64,000 nucleotides of DNA from Mikania micrantha (GCA_009363875.1 CM018698.1:58375067-58439066), one strand, 5' to 3'. Counted from the stretch's first letter, positions 12,046 through 25,733 are shown. Notes: generated by a model not told the origin, from the letters alone. Translations and numbers: made by a program.

Positions 12046-14374
12046 TAGGGCCTAGGTGAATGGGTTGAATATTAGTAGGCTTATTCATTATGGGTCGATT
12101 CAAGGTTATAGACCCAATATTATATTCTTTTGGGCTTGTGTATCAGGTATGTGGGCCTTGACCCACCCCATCATCATATCATGTAACATGTTTGGGGCAT
12201 AATTGCATAAATGTATTCAGTCGATTGTCTCATTGTCTCCCCTTTGTTTCTATTACTTTATTCCAAAGCAAAACTAATTCATTTTAATTGCAGAAACAAA
12301 GGAATCATATATTCAATAATAAATCAAAGCAATTATATAGAAATTAATCCGCTTGAATATCATCAAAATCGATTACGCTTTCAGATTAATCGATTTGTGT
12401 AATTACAATATGTTTAATCTAATAAGATCAATAATTTATTCAAAATCTGGATTCTTTATGATGAACTAAGAACGCTTCTTGTTCTTGATTGATTTTGATA
12501 GATCTTATGTATATTTTTAATATACTATGTTAGTATTCCGTGTATAAAATAAGATTACAATTTCATATGATTTAATATTTTAAGTATTAAAATAATAATA
12601 TTATTTCTTTAAACACTAACCTTTTTTATAATTTCTTTTCCTTTAAACATTGTGTTTCAAATAATTGTTTTTGAAAATTTTATGATCTATAATAATTTTC
12701 TTAAAAAAAGTGTGTCTTTAATATTAATATATTTTAATGTATTAAAAAATCTTTTTTATTTTAAAAATGAATTAGAAGTATATTTAATACTAGATATTTA
12801 ATAGGAGAGAGATGAGGGAAATAAAGGTTAAGAAGCTCTAAAAATATGTCATGTGTCACTAAAACATTTATTTATTAGCATAGGTAGATTTTACTAAAAC
12901 TCCAACAACCTTGTTTGGCAAGAATATTCATGTCAATCGAGTAGTCTTTGTCACATGTCTTACCTATTATTATTAGTCTCATAGAATCTTTTTTATGTTT
13001 GGTTATGTTCACTTTGCCTATGGTAGTCTTCAACCTTTTTAAAGTTAAAATTCTTTTGGATTGTTTGAAGAATCTAATTCTAGATGTTTTTTTTGATATA
13101 TAACTACAACATATTTTGACTTGTTGGCCTTACTATTGAAGTTGGATCAATTTCTATTTTTTTTTTCATTTGTGGTGTTAACTTTTTGGTCAAAATGTTT
13201 TTTTTTGTTTTAACTTTTAAATATTAGTTTCATTCCAATCACTTAAAAAAATTAACATGTATAATGAGTCTCGTAAATTTCTGTCGTGCATTCATATCAA
13301 AATATAATTACAATTGCACTACACTTACTTTTAGAATAATTCATGAATTCAAACATTTAATTGTGGATTAGAGTCTTACGATCAAACTATAAGAAAGCGA
13401 TGGTGTCAATGTCATCAACGACTAGAGTGATGACACACATAGCATGACATGAGTGATGAGGCTATTATTGATGGAATATATTCTAAATGACTCACACTAG
13501 ACAGAAATGAAGTTCATCATCAATTTGCAATAAAGGTTCGATAGATGTCAAGAGAGCATTAATACCTCCAAAGTTGATGGTGAATTATATGATGTCAATC
13601 AATAATTTAGGGATTGGTTGTTTACACACCCAACTTTTTTTATTTTAGCATCCCACCGGCCCTATACGTCTCGCATAGTACTATACGAGACGTATAACCC
13701 CCTCTACTTTGACACCCAATTATTAAACGATGATTGGTCACATATATACCGCGTATAGGACCTATACAACATATATAGGCCTATACGAGACGCACAAAAG
13801 TCCAATCATTGACACTGGGAATTTTTGACAACCAATGATTATCCCTCTATACGCCTTGAACATGGCTAACCAAACGTACAAAGGGTGTAGAGGGTGCGAG
13901 ATGAATATGAGAATAACATAACCTATAATTTAGAGCTTGAAGATAATAAGCAATGTAATTTATGTATGCATTTTATTGTATAATATGATTGATTATACAT
14001 GACAAATGATTAAATGTGTTCCCCCTTAGTTCCCCCTTAGTTAGCTTGGAGGTTGTCACCTTTATTGATTTTTTTAATAGTATATATATATTAAAATCCT
14101 TTTTGTTTTTCTATAATTTTGCAACCGTACTTTTTCACTTTGAATGTCTAATTGTTGCTTATAAAATCAAGTTGAAAAAGAAGCAATTAATAATTAAAAC
14201 GTAATTCAAACTAAGCACAAGTCTATTATTAACCACCGCTAACATATCTTAAACAATTTCTTTATGTTTTCGTATATGAAATTTAGCTTGATTGTCTTTT
14301 TTAACATGATGCATTCTGATCTAAACTAGAAAATGTCTGCCAGCATGAAAAATATTTTTGGGTCAGTCACTACG

Positions 14375-16923
14375 TGAGTGAATGAAATGTTTTGTAATGG
14401 GTGGGAATAGGGGGTGGTGGAGGAGATGGGATGGGACTGGATGACGGTATAGTTGACTGGCTAGGCGGAGGTGATGGTTGAGAGTCAAGTAAGGGTGGTT
14501 GAGGGGAAGGATGGCTAGATGGCAGAGAGGGTGTAGGACTTTGAGGTGAGGCGTCATGTAGAGGAGTTTGGTCCAAGGGAGGGTTTTGCATATTTGGAGG
14601 GGGTAGTGGATCAGTGCATAAAATACAAGGTGATGTGTAGAGGGTAGGTTGAGGTGTAGAGGGAAGAGGATCAGTGGGTTCCAAAAAACTTGATAGTTCT
14701 AATTGAGATAGAGGTGTGACTGTGGGATTGGAAGCAAATGGAAAACAAGTTTCATCAAATTTTGCATGACGAGTAATGTAAATACGAGAAGTGAGGGGAT
14801 CAAGACATCGATAGCCCTTATAGATAGGACTATAGCCAATGAACACGCAAGGGAGACTACGGGGGGGAAAGTTTATTTTCCGAGTAGTCACGAAGGTATG
14901 GAAATACCCGACAACCAAATGCCTTAAAGATGTTGTAAAGAGGTTTATGAGAAAAAAAGAGTTCAAAAGGGGATTTATTGTTAAGAACTGGAGAAGGTAA
15001 TCGATTAATAATATATACGGCTGATGAAAAGGCATCAACCCAAAAAGTGGTTGGGAGATGTGCTGTAAAAAGCATGGCCAAACCAGTTTCAACAATGTGA
15101 CGATGCTTGCGTTCCGCACGACCATTTTGTTGGGGGGTATATGGACACGACACACGATGGAACGTGCCATTTTCATGAAACAATGAGCGAACATTGTTAT
15201 TAATAAATTCCGTGCCCCCGTCACTTTGAAAAACTTTGATTTTTCTTGAAAATTGTGTTTGAACGAATTTTACAAACACTTTCAAAGTAGGATAAAAGTC
15301 AGATTTTAATTTAAATGGGTACAACCAACAGAAACGGGAGTAGTCATCAAGAAAGACGACATAATATCGATATCTATCACCGGATGTAACCGGGGATGGA
15401 CCCCATAAATCGCAATGAACTAAATCCAATGGGTTTGAAGCACGTTTAATATTATGATCAAAAGGTAAACGTTTACTCTTTGCAAGTTCACATGAGGAAC
15501 AAACAACTGGTTTTGGAAGTAAAGCACTTATAGATAAACAACCCAAATTTTGTAATGTTTTAATAAGAGAAAAATTAACATGGCCTAAGCGAGTGTGCCA
15601 AACTTCAAAGGAAGGTTTAGGGCACTTATTTTCAGCAACAAAAGCTTGATGATCAGGTTGCAAAAGATAGAGCCCGTTCTCACAACGGCCTTGAGCCAAT
15701 ACTTGCTTGGTGTGTCGATCCTGAACAAAAAAGGAAGGATATGAAATTAAAACATCCACACAATTATCACGAGTTAAGCGACTGAGAGATAACAAGTTTT
15801 TTGTGAGATTAGGTACTACAAGAATATCATTTAAACGAATATTATTGTGAAGAATAGATGAACCTTTTTGAAGAACCGGGAGAGTTTGTCCGTTACCGAA
15901 GGTAACGGTTTCATTACCTTGAGGAGTAGCTGGACTGGAAACAATTGTGGAATCAGGAGTCATGTGAGCAGTGGCCCCAGAATCAATATACCAGTCAGGT
16001 ATATGTGGGGATATATTACACTGCGAAAGGAAGGCAGAAGCAAGGCTTTCATCGGAGGCAGGTGGGACTTGTGAGGCAAATGAAGACAACCTTGGACACC
16101 TGTTTGCATAGTGGCCATTGGTACGACACAACTGGCAATGGGGGGAGTGACGACCGCGAGAGGAACCGCGACCAGCATAAGGTGTGGAGGATGTAGACAA
16201 GCGGCTACCACGACCACGACCGCGACCAGAAGAGTGGGAATTGGAGCTGGCTTGAGCAGAAAAAGCAACAGTGGGTTGGGTGGTGCCATGAAGAGATTTC
16301 TTGAACAATTCATGGCTCTCGGCCATGGAGAGTAGATCGGCAAAGGTAGGAGCCGGCCGAGAAGCTTTAACAGAAGTGGAGAAAGTCTCAAACTCAGTAC
16401 CAAGACCACGCAGAAACCAATGAAGACGATCGGCTTCATCAATGACATGGCCAACAGAAGATAGTTGATCAGAAAGAGTCTTGAACCGGCGGCCATAAAC
16501 TGCAATAGAGTCAAAACCTTTCTCGATCATGCGAAGTTGGTCTTTCAGATTGTGAATCCGCTCAATGGAGGTATTACCATAAGCGGATTCGAGCGCAAGC
16601 CAGATATGTCGAGCCGTTGAAAGGCCGACGATGACCGAAACTGCTTCTTCAGAAAGGGAAGCATGAAGAAGGATGGTGGTTCGTTGATCAGCAAGAAGCC
16701 ACGCTGAGTATGCTGGATTAGGAGCAGCCTTATCATCGGTCAAGATGGTAGAAGATGGTGCTGAAGAAGTCCCATCGATATGTGGAAGAAGCGAATGATA
16801 AGTTAAGACGGGAATAATTTGGTTGCGCCATAGAAGGTAATTGGAAGAAGATAATTTGATGGTTAACAAGTGAATGGGATTGTTCATGAGGAAATCGGTG
16901 GTATGGGAGGAAGTTGCTGCCAT
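14375..16923 (-). pseudogene. Copia Gag-Pol fragment (Gag, protease, integrase)
   Basis: Begins at the ATG at 16923. In order: a Copia Gag domain (YLLWRNQIIPV near residue 30), a CCHC zinc knuckle (CQLCRTNGHYANRC), protease motif DSGAT, the GAG-pre-integrase region (HTRLGHVNF) and the integrase core (HCDLWGP, DGGTEF, NGRAERKHRHIVE). The frame is lost at a run of seven G at 14861-14867. The continuation (CVFIGY and following) lies in the next frame, overlapping 15224-14375. A proline-rich linker follows, then the deletion. No reverse transcriptase remains, so it cannot replicate on its own. Confidence 0.88.
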
Positions 16924-17025
16924 GGATGTGAGATAGAGAAGTTAAGATGAAGGGGAAGAATAAAAAGAAGGTGAAGATCGATGAAGAGTTGGGAAGGGGA
17001 AAGGAAGGGTTGGGGAGTAACTAAG

Positions 17026-17037
17026 GCAATGATACCA
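17026..17037 (-). promoter_or_regulatory. primer binding site, initiator-Met tRNA type
   Basis: On the minus strand tggtatcattgc directly follows the 5' LTR. It matches 9 of 12 bases of the usual plant tggtatcagagc site, with the first eight contiguous. It fixes the element's orientation. Confidence 0.75.
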
Positions 17038-17160
17038 TGAGTGAATGAAATGTTTTGTAACTTATGTTTACATTTACAGAAGAGATGGATTTATATACAC
17101 ATACAAAGAATACTCTAGAAATAGACAATTAATATACTAATCTTAATGAGCTACTTAATA
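17038..17160 (-). repeat. 5' LTR of the 14375-17160 Copia
   Basis: 123 bp, starting tgagtgaatgaaatg on the plus strand and ending ttaata before the target repeat. The first 23 bases recur at 14375-14397. Confidence 0.8.
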
Positions 17161-17629
17161 CTACGAATGATAGCTCATGTTATGATGAGTAAGAGAGTTC
17201 AAAGAGCTCCTAACATGAAAATTGCACTTGCTTAAAAAAAGCTTGCTTGAATTTGTCTAGCTTAGTTAGTAAACGAGCCAAAATGGGTGTCTTGTTTAAA
17301 ACTTTAAATTAATCCTAACTTTTAACATTTAATAGCTCATGTAAAATATAATTATTATTTTTACTTAATTCTTCATCATCATTTAATTTGGTCCAATTTG
17401 CATTACCCTTCTATCTCTTTCAAGTTCAAAAAAACTAACCAAGTCAAACTTATTGTTTTAAATTTGAACCAAGCGAGCTAGACTCGAGTTCGCCCTAACT
17501 TGACGCCTAGAACAATCCTAAAAAACGAGTGGTCGGATGAAAGCAGATTTTGAAAGTCACCTCACCCGGGACCCAATTTTTGCGTAACAAGGAGCTTCAT
17601 TATTGAGATTCGAGCCGATATATCTCTAA

Positions 17630-17930
17630 GACCGTGCGTAATGGTCTTCCGGCTACCCATCGGCTTCCAATTTTTTGGCAGGTCTAGGCAGGCACACCGC
17701 CCCCACCCATCTTTCGTTCAAAGCGGCCCCTGCTCCTCGCTTTCTCCTCTCGTTGTCGATTGGCGGGGAATGTTTTTTTTTTTTGTGCGAATGTGGTGAT
17801 TATGTGGCACAATGAGGAATGTTTTTCAGTGATGTAACCATTGTGAGATTTTAAGATTTTGGTAGGGTGATGATGTGACAGAAAAATTACGTGGAAAGTG
17901 GTTTTAGTGCAGTAACCACCGTGAATAGTC
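17630..17930. mobile_element. Harbinger/Tourist-like MITE, 301 bp
   Basis: The 3-bp repeat taa flanks it at 17627-17629 and 17931-17933. The ends (gaccgtgcgtaatggtc and the complement of gactattcacggtggtta) are imperfect inverted repeats. In copy A only the right terminus gaatagtctaa is recognisable (about 7806-7816). Contains a poly-T run and no coding frame. Confidence 0.45.
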
Positions 17931-19043
17931 TAAATTTAGGAGTAGTTATATATATAAATTTTTTTGTAACAGTTCAACTTTAAATTGATGCAATCTACAA
18001 TTTAAGTTTATGTAATTTAAAATTTAAGTTTATGTAACTTTTTAAATATTAGAGCTCTTTTTAAAATTTTGAATATAATTTTTAGTAATTTTTAACTATT
18101 AAATAACATAAAAAGTAAATTACATAAATCTTCTTTTATACTGACTTCTTTTATGAATGACGTCCTTTATTAGAAATATTTACGTAAATCATCCTTATAC
18201 ATGAAAATTAATTTATAATGGATTTCGTCGTTTTTCGTAATTTAAAGGACAATTTATGTAATTATTTAAAGGATTATGTAAATTTAAGGATGAAATCCAT
18301 TAAAAATTTTCGTTTTAAGGATATTTTTTTGTAACTATTTATAATAAAGTATATCATTCATAAAATAACTTAATATAAATGATGATTTATGTAATTTACT
18401 CTAATATAAATTAAAAAAAAAATAGTTTGTTGTTACAGATAATTTATGATAAAAATTAAATTTATGTAAAAAAGAGGTCAAAATATCAAAATAAATGCTT
18501 TTTAAAATACAAGTGGTCAAGATCTACTATTGTGGATACTCTAACAAGATCCATGCATCTGATGGTTGCTTGGTCTAGTCATATTTCATTAGACATTTCA
18601 GTAGCATGTTGGCAATTAAATTGCCATGCAACTTTATTTCATGTTCTTAAATATATAGTTAATTAACACCCTCGACAAATACTACATCGATCTGTTTTAT
18701 ACATATCGTTATGTTTTATAGTTAAGCGCATTGGTTGTTGATAAGAAGAATACCGGTCCTACTGGACAGTTAAACGTGTTCGAGTGACATGATCCAATGA
18801 TGGGTGAGCTCCTAGTATGAAGTGTAGCTCCGCCCCACGGGTAAGAAACACAAATGTTACACACACGTACATACATACATATATTATTGATGTCATTAAA
18901 AACACCATTCATACATACAGTACATGCAAACATCCTTTGAAAAAACAAGAAAATAAAACCACACCCTAGGAAAGCTTGAAATACAACGTTAATTAAGATT
19001 AAGAGTAGCTAGCTAGATTGATAAGAAGAGGTCACTTAATTTG

Positions 19044-19897
19044 TGTAGGAACACCGTTCACAAAATAAATAAATACTTTTATTATTCAATTACTCGAATT
19101 ACAATTCAGAAAATACACAATGAAAAATACATTATTACAATAAACATAAAAGTACTAAAATTTAAATTACAAGAAAGAAATGTATTACAAGATGAAACAA
19201 ATTAAAACGAGTTCGGTGGCTGAGGATTTCTGTTCAACAGAGGTCCCTTAAAACAGATTTCGGGTCACCCAGGTGAACCCGACTGTTTCCCAGGGTACAA
19301 CAGCCGAAGCAGTATGTACTGCCAGAGTTAACCGAAAACCCGAAACGTTACCTGAAACAAGAATGTTTTGCACTATGTCACAAGGAATCGATCGTTGTAG
19401 GTTGTTGAGAACTCGACAGAGTATCTTCTTGTGTTGTGAGCTTTTGAAGCTTGTGTTTGTGTGTCTCAAATGGTGTAGAGATTTCACAACCTAGCAAAAA
19501 CTAACAAGAGGCCAAATGCCTCTATATATACTTGTATCACATATGATTCCAAAGGTTGCCATCATGAACCTTTAACAAGCATATTTATGGCCACCACTAT
19601 GCCCATTAACAAACATATTCATGGCCACCATTATGCTCATTAACAAACATATTCATGGCCACTAATGCTCATTAACAAACACATTCATGGTCATTCAAAA
19701 CATTTTACACAAGACAATTTCGAGCATCGATATCTCATTCATCTTAGCTCCGTTTTAGACCCGATTCTGTTCGTTGTGATTAGTTCACGTCATAGAACAA
19801 AACGTAATCAATAATAATCATATTCGTAACATATACGAATAATTATCGTGGTCCAAAATTAATAATAAAACATATTTATTATTAAAATATTCCAACA
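19044..19897 (-). repeat. 3' LTR of the 19044-25660 Copia
   Basis: Starts tgtaggaacaccgtt and ends tattccaaca on the plus strand. It has the same length and nearly the same sequence as 24807-25660. ORFs inside the LTR are not protein genes. Confidence 0.9.
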
Positions 19898-20445
19898 ATC
19901 CCCCACATGAATAGAAATCGATCCTTACACTCAAGTCTCACGATAAAATTTCAGCGGTTGAGTATTGCAGGAGAAGCAGGTGTTTCCTTTGAACCCTCCT
20001 TTGTGATATGTACTTTGTCTCCTAGCGATTAGTAGACGCGATGTCTTTGAACCAATCCCTGTTTACGTAGACGTTATTACATTTCACACAATACTCTTCC
20101 TGGTCTGGTTAACCCCTCATTGTCGTGTCCGTTATGGTCATGGAACACTAGCCTGGTTCTGCAAGAGTTCTAGGATTTGCGCCCCCCACAAATCCATTCG
20201 AAGCGACCCCACTTCTCTCTCACATAGGTGATCACCATAGATCATTAAAAGCATCAGGTTCTTTATGATTCACACAAAATCATTAACCACATTATGCTTA
20301 TCCTCAATTATTATCACTGATTTGATAAAGGAATGAACTAGGAAGTATTCAACTCCCTTTTATATTTGAGGTACTCCCTCACAGTGACCTTAATTCATAC
20401 AATTAGGTTGTCCTATTGAGCCTAGGTCATGGGATCTCCAATCTT

Positions 20446-23400
20446 CTAGGATAGGTTTTCCTTTGTACAAACTTGTTCGAAGAGCTTTAGTCCCATTCCT
20501 CTTGACGACTTGTGCACTAACTCTCTGCTTAAGCCTTTTGTAAACGGATCCGCTATGTTATATTTTGACCTCACATAGTCAATTGAGATAACTCCCATTG
20601 AGAGTAGTTGTCGTATCGTATTGTGTCTACGTCGAATGTGCCTCGATTTGCCATTATACATTGCACTTTGAGCTCTACCAATAGCCGATTGGCAATCACA
20701 ATGTATGCAAATAGCCGACATAGGCTTTGGCCATCTTGGAACGTCTTCCACAAATTGACGTAGCCATTCTGCTTCTTCTCCAGCTTTATCTAACGCGATA
20801 AACTCAGATTCCATCGTAGATCTAGCTATAAGAGTTTGCTTGGACGACTTCCAAGCTATAGCTGCTCCACCAAGGGTGAACACATAACCATTTGTGGATT
20901 TGGAATCTTTCATATCGGATATCCAATTCGCATCACTATATCCTTCTATAACAGCTGGATCTCGGCCATAATGCAGTCCATAGTTTCTTGTGTATCTTAA
21001 GTACCTTAGTAATCTTATCATGATTTTCCAATGTTCAAAGCTTGGATTACTAGTATATCTACTTAGTCTGCTCACAACATATGCTAAGTTTGGCCGTGTA
21101 CATGTCATTAAATACATCAGACTGCCAATAATCCTTGAATACTCCAACTGAGCAACACCCTCACCTCTATTTTTCGATAGATGTTGGGTGGTATCTATTG
21201 GAGTTTGAGCCACACTCGTATCCCCCGCATTGAACTTTTCAAGGATTTTGTCCACGTAGTGAGATTGACTCAACACAAGACCATTTTGGGTTCTATTGAT
21301 CTTTACACCAAGAATCACATCAGCTAGACCCATGTCTTTCATGTCAAATCTCGCTTTCAACATGTCTTTAGTAGATTTAATCATCTTATCATCACTCCCA
21401 ATGATAAGCATATCATCTACATAAAGGCATAATATCACATAACCTCTCGTTGTGTTTTTCACATAAACACACTTGTCGCATTCGTTAATTTTGAAACCAT
21501 TGTTAAGGATAACTTGGTCAAACTTTTGATGCCATTGTTTGGGAGCATGCTTCAAGCCATACAATGACTTGACTAATTTACATACTTTGCCTTCTTGGCC
21601 TGGAGCTGAGAAACCCTCAGGTTGCTCCATGTAAATTTCTTCTTCTAAATCACCATTTAGAAAAGCGGTTTTAACATCCATTTGATGGACTTCCAAATTT
21701 CTTAAAGCCGCTATTGCAAGCACCAACCTTATCGAGGTTATTCTAGTCACAGGCGAGTAACTATCAAAGTAGTCTAATCCTTCTTTTTGTCTAAACCCTT
21801 TGATCACTAACATTGCCTTGTACTTATCAATGGAACCATCAGCTTTCATCTTCCTTTTGAATATCCATCGATATCCAAGTGGTTTACAACCTGGTGGAAG
21901 ATCTACTAACTCCCAAGTATGGTTTTGTAAGATCGAATCAATTTCATTCTTGATTGCTTCTTTCCATTGAGGTCCTTCTGAAAAAGTGACTGCTTCACGG
22001 TATGTTTGAGGTTCTCCCTCTACCATGTAAGTAAGGAAATCGGTACCAAAGGATTTCTCAATCCTTTGTCTCTTACTTCTTCTTGGCTCAACTTCTTTAG
22101 CCTCTGATTGTTCTTGATTTTCATCATGAACAATCTCATCAACACATGATGATGAACTTGTGTGTTCCTTTTTCAAACAAGGAAACACTTCTTCAAAGAA
22201 AGATGCATTCCTTGATTCCATAATAGTATTCTTGTGTATGTCGGGATTCTTTGAATCATGTACAAGAAATCGATATGCACTACTATGATGGGCATAACCA
22301 ATGAATACACAATCCACGGTTTTGGGTCCTATTCTTTGAACCTTTGGTGGTGGAACCACCACTTTTGCTAGGCACCCCCACACTTTCAAGTATTTGTAAG
22401 ATGGCTTTCTTCCCATCCACAACTCATAAGGAGTTACATCCTTTTTCTTGAAAGGTATTTTGTTTAAAAGATAAGTAGCCGACAAAATGGCTTCCCCCCA
22501 CATGTCCTGGCTCAACCCAGAACTTAAAAACATGGCATTCATCATTTCTTTTAATGTTCTATTTTTCCTTTCAGCAATGCCATTTTGTTGTGGGGAATAA
22601 GGAGCTGTACACTCATGGATAATTCCACTTTGTGCACAAATATCAGCAAATGGTGAAACATATTCTCCGCCTCTATCACTCCTTAGAACTTTTATCTTTT
22701 TATTGAGTTGATTCTCAACCTCAGTTTTATACAAGACAAACTTGTCGATTGCTTCATCCTTACTTTAAAGTAAGTAGACATAGCAATATCGTGTACTATC
22801 ATCAATAAATGTGATGAAATACTTATTTCCACCTCTTGTGGGAATCGATTTTAAATCACACACATCAGTGTGAATTATATCAAGGGGTTCGGTTATTCTT
22901 TCAACCGACTTAAATGATGATCTTGTTTGTTTTGCTTCAACACATGTTGTACATTTGTATTTTGAGTCCACGGAAAATTTTGGTATGCAATCTAATTTAA
23001 TCAACCGACGCATCGAATTGAAATTAACATGACCTAAACGACTATACCAAACATTATATGACTCAATAAAATTAGCAAAAGTTGGAGCATTTTAATTCAT
23101 GTTCTCAACCTTAGCTATTACATTGAGTTTAAACATTCCATTTTGGGCATAACCCTTACCAACAAACATTCCACGCTTAGCTAAAACAAATTTATTAGAC
23201 TCAAAGACTAAACAAAAACCATGTTTATTGGGCAACCATCCTGACACAAGACTCTTGTGCATCTCAGGATCATATAGCACATTGCTCAAAGTGAGCTCCT
23301 TACCCGAAGTCCACTTCAAGATCACATTGCCTTCACCCTTGATGTTGGCAATCGCTGCATTCCCCATGAACAGCTTTTGATCACCAGTGACCTCTTTAAA

Positions 23401-23868
23401 CATATTAAAGAGTATCCGATCATGACACACATGACGGGTAGCACCGGTATCAACCTACCACTTATTAGTGTCATTAGTCACCGAGTTTACCTCCTTCATC
23501 ACGGCAGTGAGGTCAGAAATCATGGCAACAAGAGACATATCATCCTCAACTATATGTGCACGATCTTGTTTAGGAGCATTACACTTATCATCACGGTGAC
23601 AAAGATCATCACAGTTGTAACATTTCCCTTTAAAAGGAAAAACCTGCTTCTTCACACCACCTTTTTTCGGCCCAAGGTCCACAACCTTGCTTTTGCCTTT
23701 ACCTTTGCCCTTATAATTGTCAATTTTCTTTTTGTACCCACGGGAAGATTGACCATGCTCCACCATATTGACTTTTGTCTCACTAAGAGTCATCACCTCA
23801 GCTTGGGCAACATGGGTACCAACTAATGGTCCCATAGGTGTTGAAGTTTGAGCAGATAAAATTGTCAT
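20446..23868 (-). pseudogene. Copia Gag(C-term)-Pol with three in-frame stop codons
   Basis: One continuous frame of 1141 codons from 23868 to 20446, broken by TAG at 23455-23457, TAA at 23092-23094 and TAA at 22765-22767. In order: a Lys/Gly-rich Gag end with CCHC knuckle CYNCDDLCHRDDKC; protease motif DTGAT just after the first stop; GAG-pre-integrase; integrase (HTDVCD, RSDRGGEY, NGIAERKNRTLKE); reverse transcriptase (FKRKMKADGSIDKYKA, CLYVDDMLI); RNase H (GYSDANW, ARSTMESEFIAL) and the ADPFTKGL terminus. The N-terminal Gag domain is missing. From the third stop onward, most of integrase, all of RT and RNase H are open for 762 codons. The stops look like recent point mutations. Confidence 0.92.
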
Positions 23869-23879
23869 TTCTCAAACAA

Positions 23880-24806
23880 AAGTGGAAATGCAAACTGAAC
23901 AAGTCAGATTTTAAGGTTTACACAAAACCAAAGTTTAAACTAAACTTTTTAACTCAAACAAAGTTATTTGAGTTCATGTGACGTTTGCATGACTTGTTTT
24001 GGCCTAATAGTAAGACACTCTCTCTAAGAATCCCCAGGAAAGCAAAACAGGTCCCTCGACTGTTTGGGATATATACGAATTGCTTTCCTAGACAGGAAAC
24101 TCAGGTAACGATGTCCACCCTTCCAGTTACTACAAGTCCGTCGCTTAGAACTTAAACTTTGATGAGCTTAATTTATCAAAATATTGTGGTTTACAAAAAA
24201 CCATATGGTTTACACAAAACCAGTAAAATTTGAAACTTATTTGAGGAATTATGGTTTACGCAAAACCAAAGTCAAATTATACTAAAATTTGACACTTATT
24301 TGAGGAATTATGATTTACACAAAACCGACCTCAAAATAGAATTTATTTATTAAAACATAAACTCTTAAAAAATTTTCAGTTTTTTAATACAATAAACCTT
24401 TTTCTAACACGCTCGTTAGAAATAAACGATTATAAATATCGTTTATAAACCTCGTAGTAAAAAAAATGATTTGTTAAATAAACGATAACATAAATCGTTT
24501 CTAAGATTTTTGGTTTATGCAAAAAGAAAAAATATAATAGTTTACATAAAACTATTTTTTTTAACAATTATCAAAACAGAAATTACTGAGTTATGGTTTG
24601 CAAAAAACCAAAACAAAATGTTTTAACTTTCCTATTAATTAAAAAACAATACTTGTTTACCAAAAACAAAATTTAGAACCACATTTTAAATTTCTTGATA
24701 AACAAACATTTGTACGAAATTAAATAGTTTATATTTCTGTTTTGTAATCCGATAATTTTAAAAACACAAACTTATGAACGGTGGTTTTTAAAATCTGTTT
24801 TAAACT
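23880..24806 (-). other. non-coding leader of the Copia, with ggtttacacaaaacc repeats
   Basis: AT-rich interval between the 5' LTR and the Gag remnant, where a Gag N-terminus would be expected. Variants of ggtttacacaaaacc recur at least six times (for example near 23915, 24190, 24210, 24250, 24310). The stretches gaggaattatggtttac and gaggaattatgatttac are near-duplicates. No frame resembles Gag. Confidence 0.55.
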
Positions 24807-25660
24807 TGTAGGAACACCGTTCACAAAATAAATAAATACTTTTATTATTCAATTACTCGAATTACAATTCAGAAAATACACAATGAAAAATACATTATTA
24901 CAATAAACATAAAAGTACTAAAATTTAAATTACAAGAAAGAAATGTATTACAAGATGAAACAAATTAAAACGAGTTCGGTGGCTGAGGATTTCTGTTCAA
25001 CAGAGGTCCCTTAAAACAGATTTCGGGTCACCCAGGTGAACCCGACTGTTTCCCAGGGTACAACAGCCGAAGCAGTATGTACTGCCGGAGTTAACCGAAA
25101 ACCCGAAACGTTACCTGAAACAAGAATGTTTTGCACTATGTCACAAGGAATCGATCGTTGTAGGTTGTTGAGAACTCGACAGAGTATCTTCTTGTGTTGT
25201 GAGCTTTTGAAGCTTGTGTTTGTGTGTCTCAAATGGTGTAGAGATTTCACAACCTAGCAAAAACTAACAAGAGGCCAAATGCCTCTATATATACTTGTAT
25301 CACATATGATTCCAAAGGTTGCCATCATGAACCTTTAACAAGCATATTTATGGCCACCATTATGCCCATTAACAAACATATTCATGGCCACCATTATGCT
25401 CATTAACAAACATATTCATGACCACTAATGCTCATTAACAAACACATTCATGGTCATTCAAAACATTTTACACAACGCAATTTCGAGCATCGATATCTCA
25501 TTCATCTTAGCTCCGTTTTGGACCCGATTCTGTTCGTTGTGATTAGTTCACGTCATAGAACAAAACGTAATCAATAATAATCATATTCGTAACATATACG
25601 AATAATTATCGTGGTCCAAAATTAATAATAAAACATATTTATTATTAAAATATTCCAACA
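24807..25660 (-). repeat. 5' LTR of the 19044-25660 Copia
   Basis: 854 bp, tgtaggaacaccgtt to tattccaaca on the plus strand. Differs from the left LTR at about six positions, such as ccggagtta versus ccagagtta. Confidence 0.9.
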
Positions 25661-25733
25661 ATTTGTACCATACCGCCTATAAGATACTAGAGAGCTATGC
25701 ATAGTACCTAATTAATTGAACTTATGGCGAGCA

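Larger units (their letters stand above)
14375..17160 (-). mobile_element. Copia LTR retrotransposon with large internal deletion
   Basis: The 5-bp target repeat ctacg flanks it at 14370-14374 and 17161-17165; copy A has a single ctacg (about 6342). The right end is a 123-bp 5' LTR (17038-17160) next to a primer binding site. The left end keeps only the first 23 bp of the LTR (14375-14397) and then enters pol directly. The reverse transcriptase, RNase H, polypurine tract and most of the 3' LTR are gone. Transcription would run right to left. Confidence 0.88.
19044..25660 (-). mobile_element. Copia LTR retrotransposon, 6617 bp, both LTRs present
   Basis: The 5-bp target repeat atttg lies at 19039-19043 and 25661-25665; copy A shows the empty site atttgtacc (about 9159). 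Two 854-bp LTRs differ at only about six positions by eye. A polypurine tract (atgtgggggat on the minus strand) abuts the left LTR at 19898-19908, so transcription runs right to left. No initiator-Met primer site is recognisable next to the right LTR, and the Gag N-terminus is absent. Insertion separated the unrecognised gene (25734-26330) from its original downstream flank. Confidence 0.92.

Noticed and set aside
19273..19494. 73-codon ORF in the Copia LTR (also 25036-25257)
   Set aside because: Part of an 854-bp LTR; present twice only for that reason.
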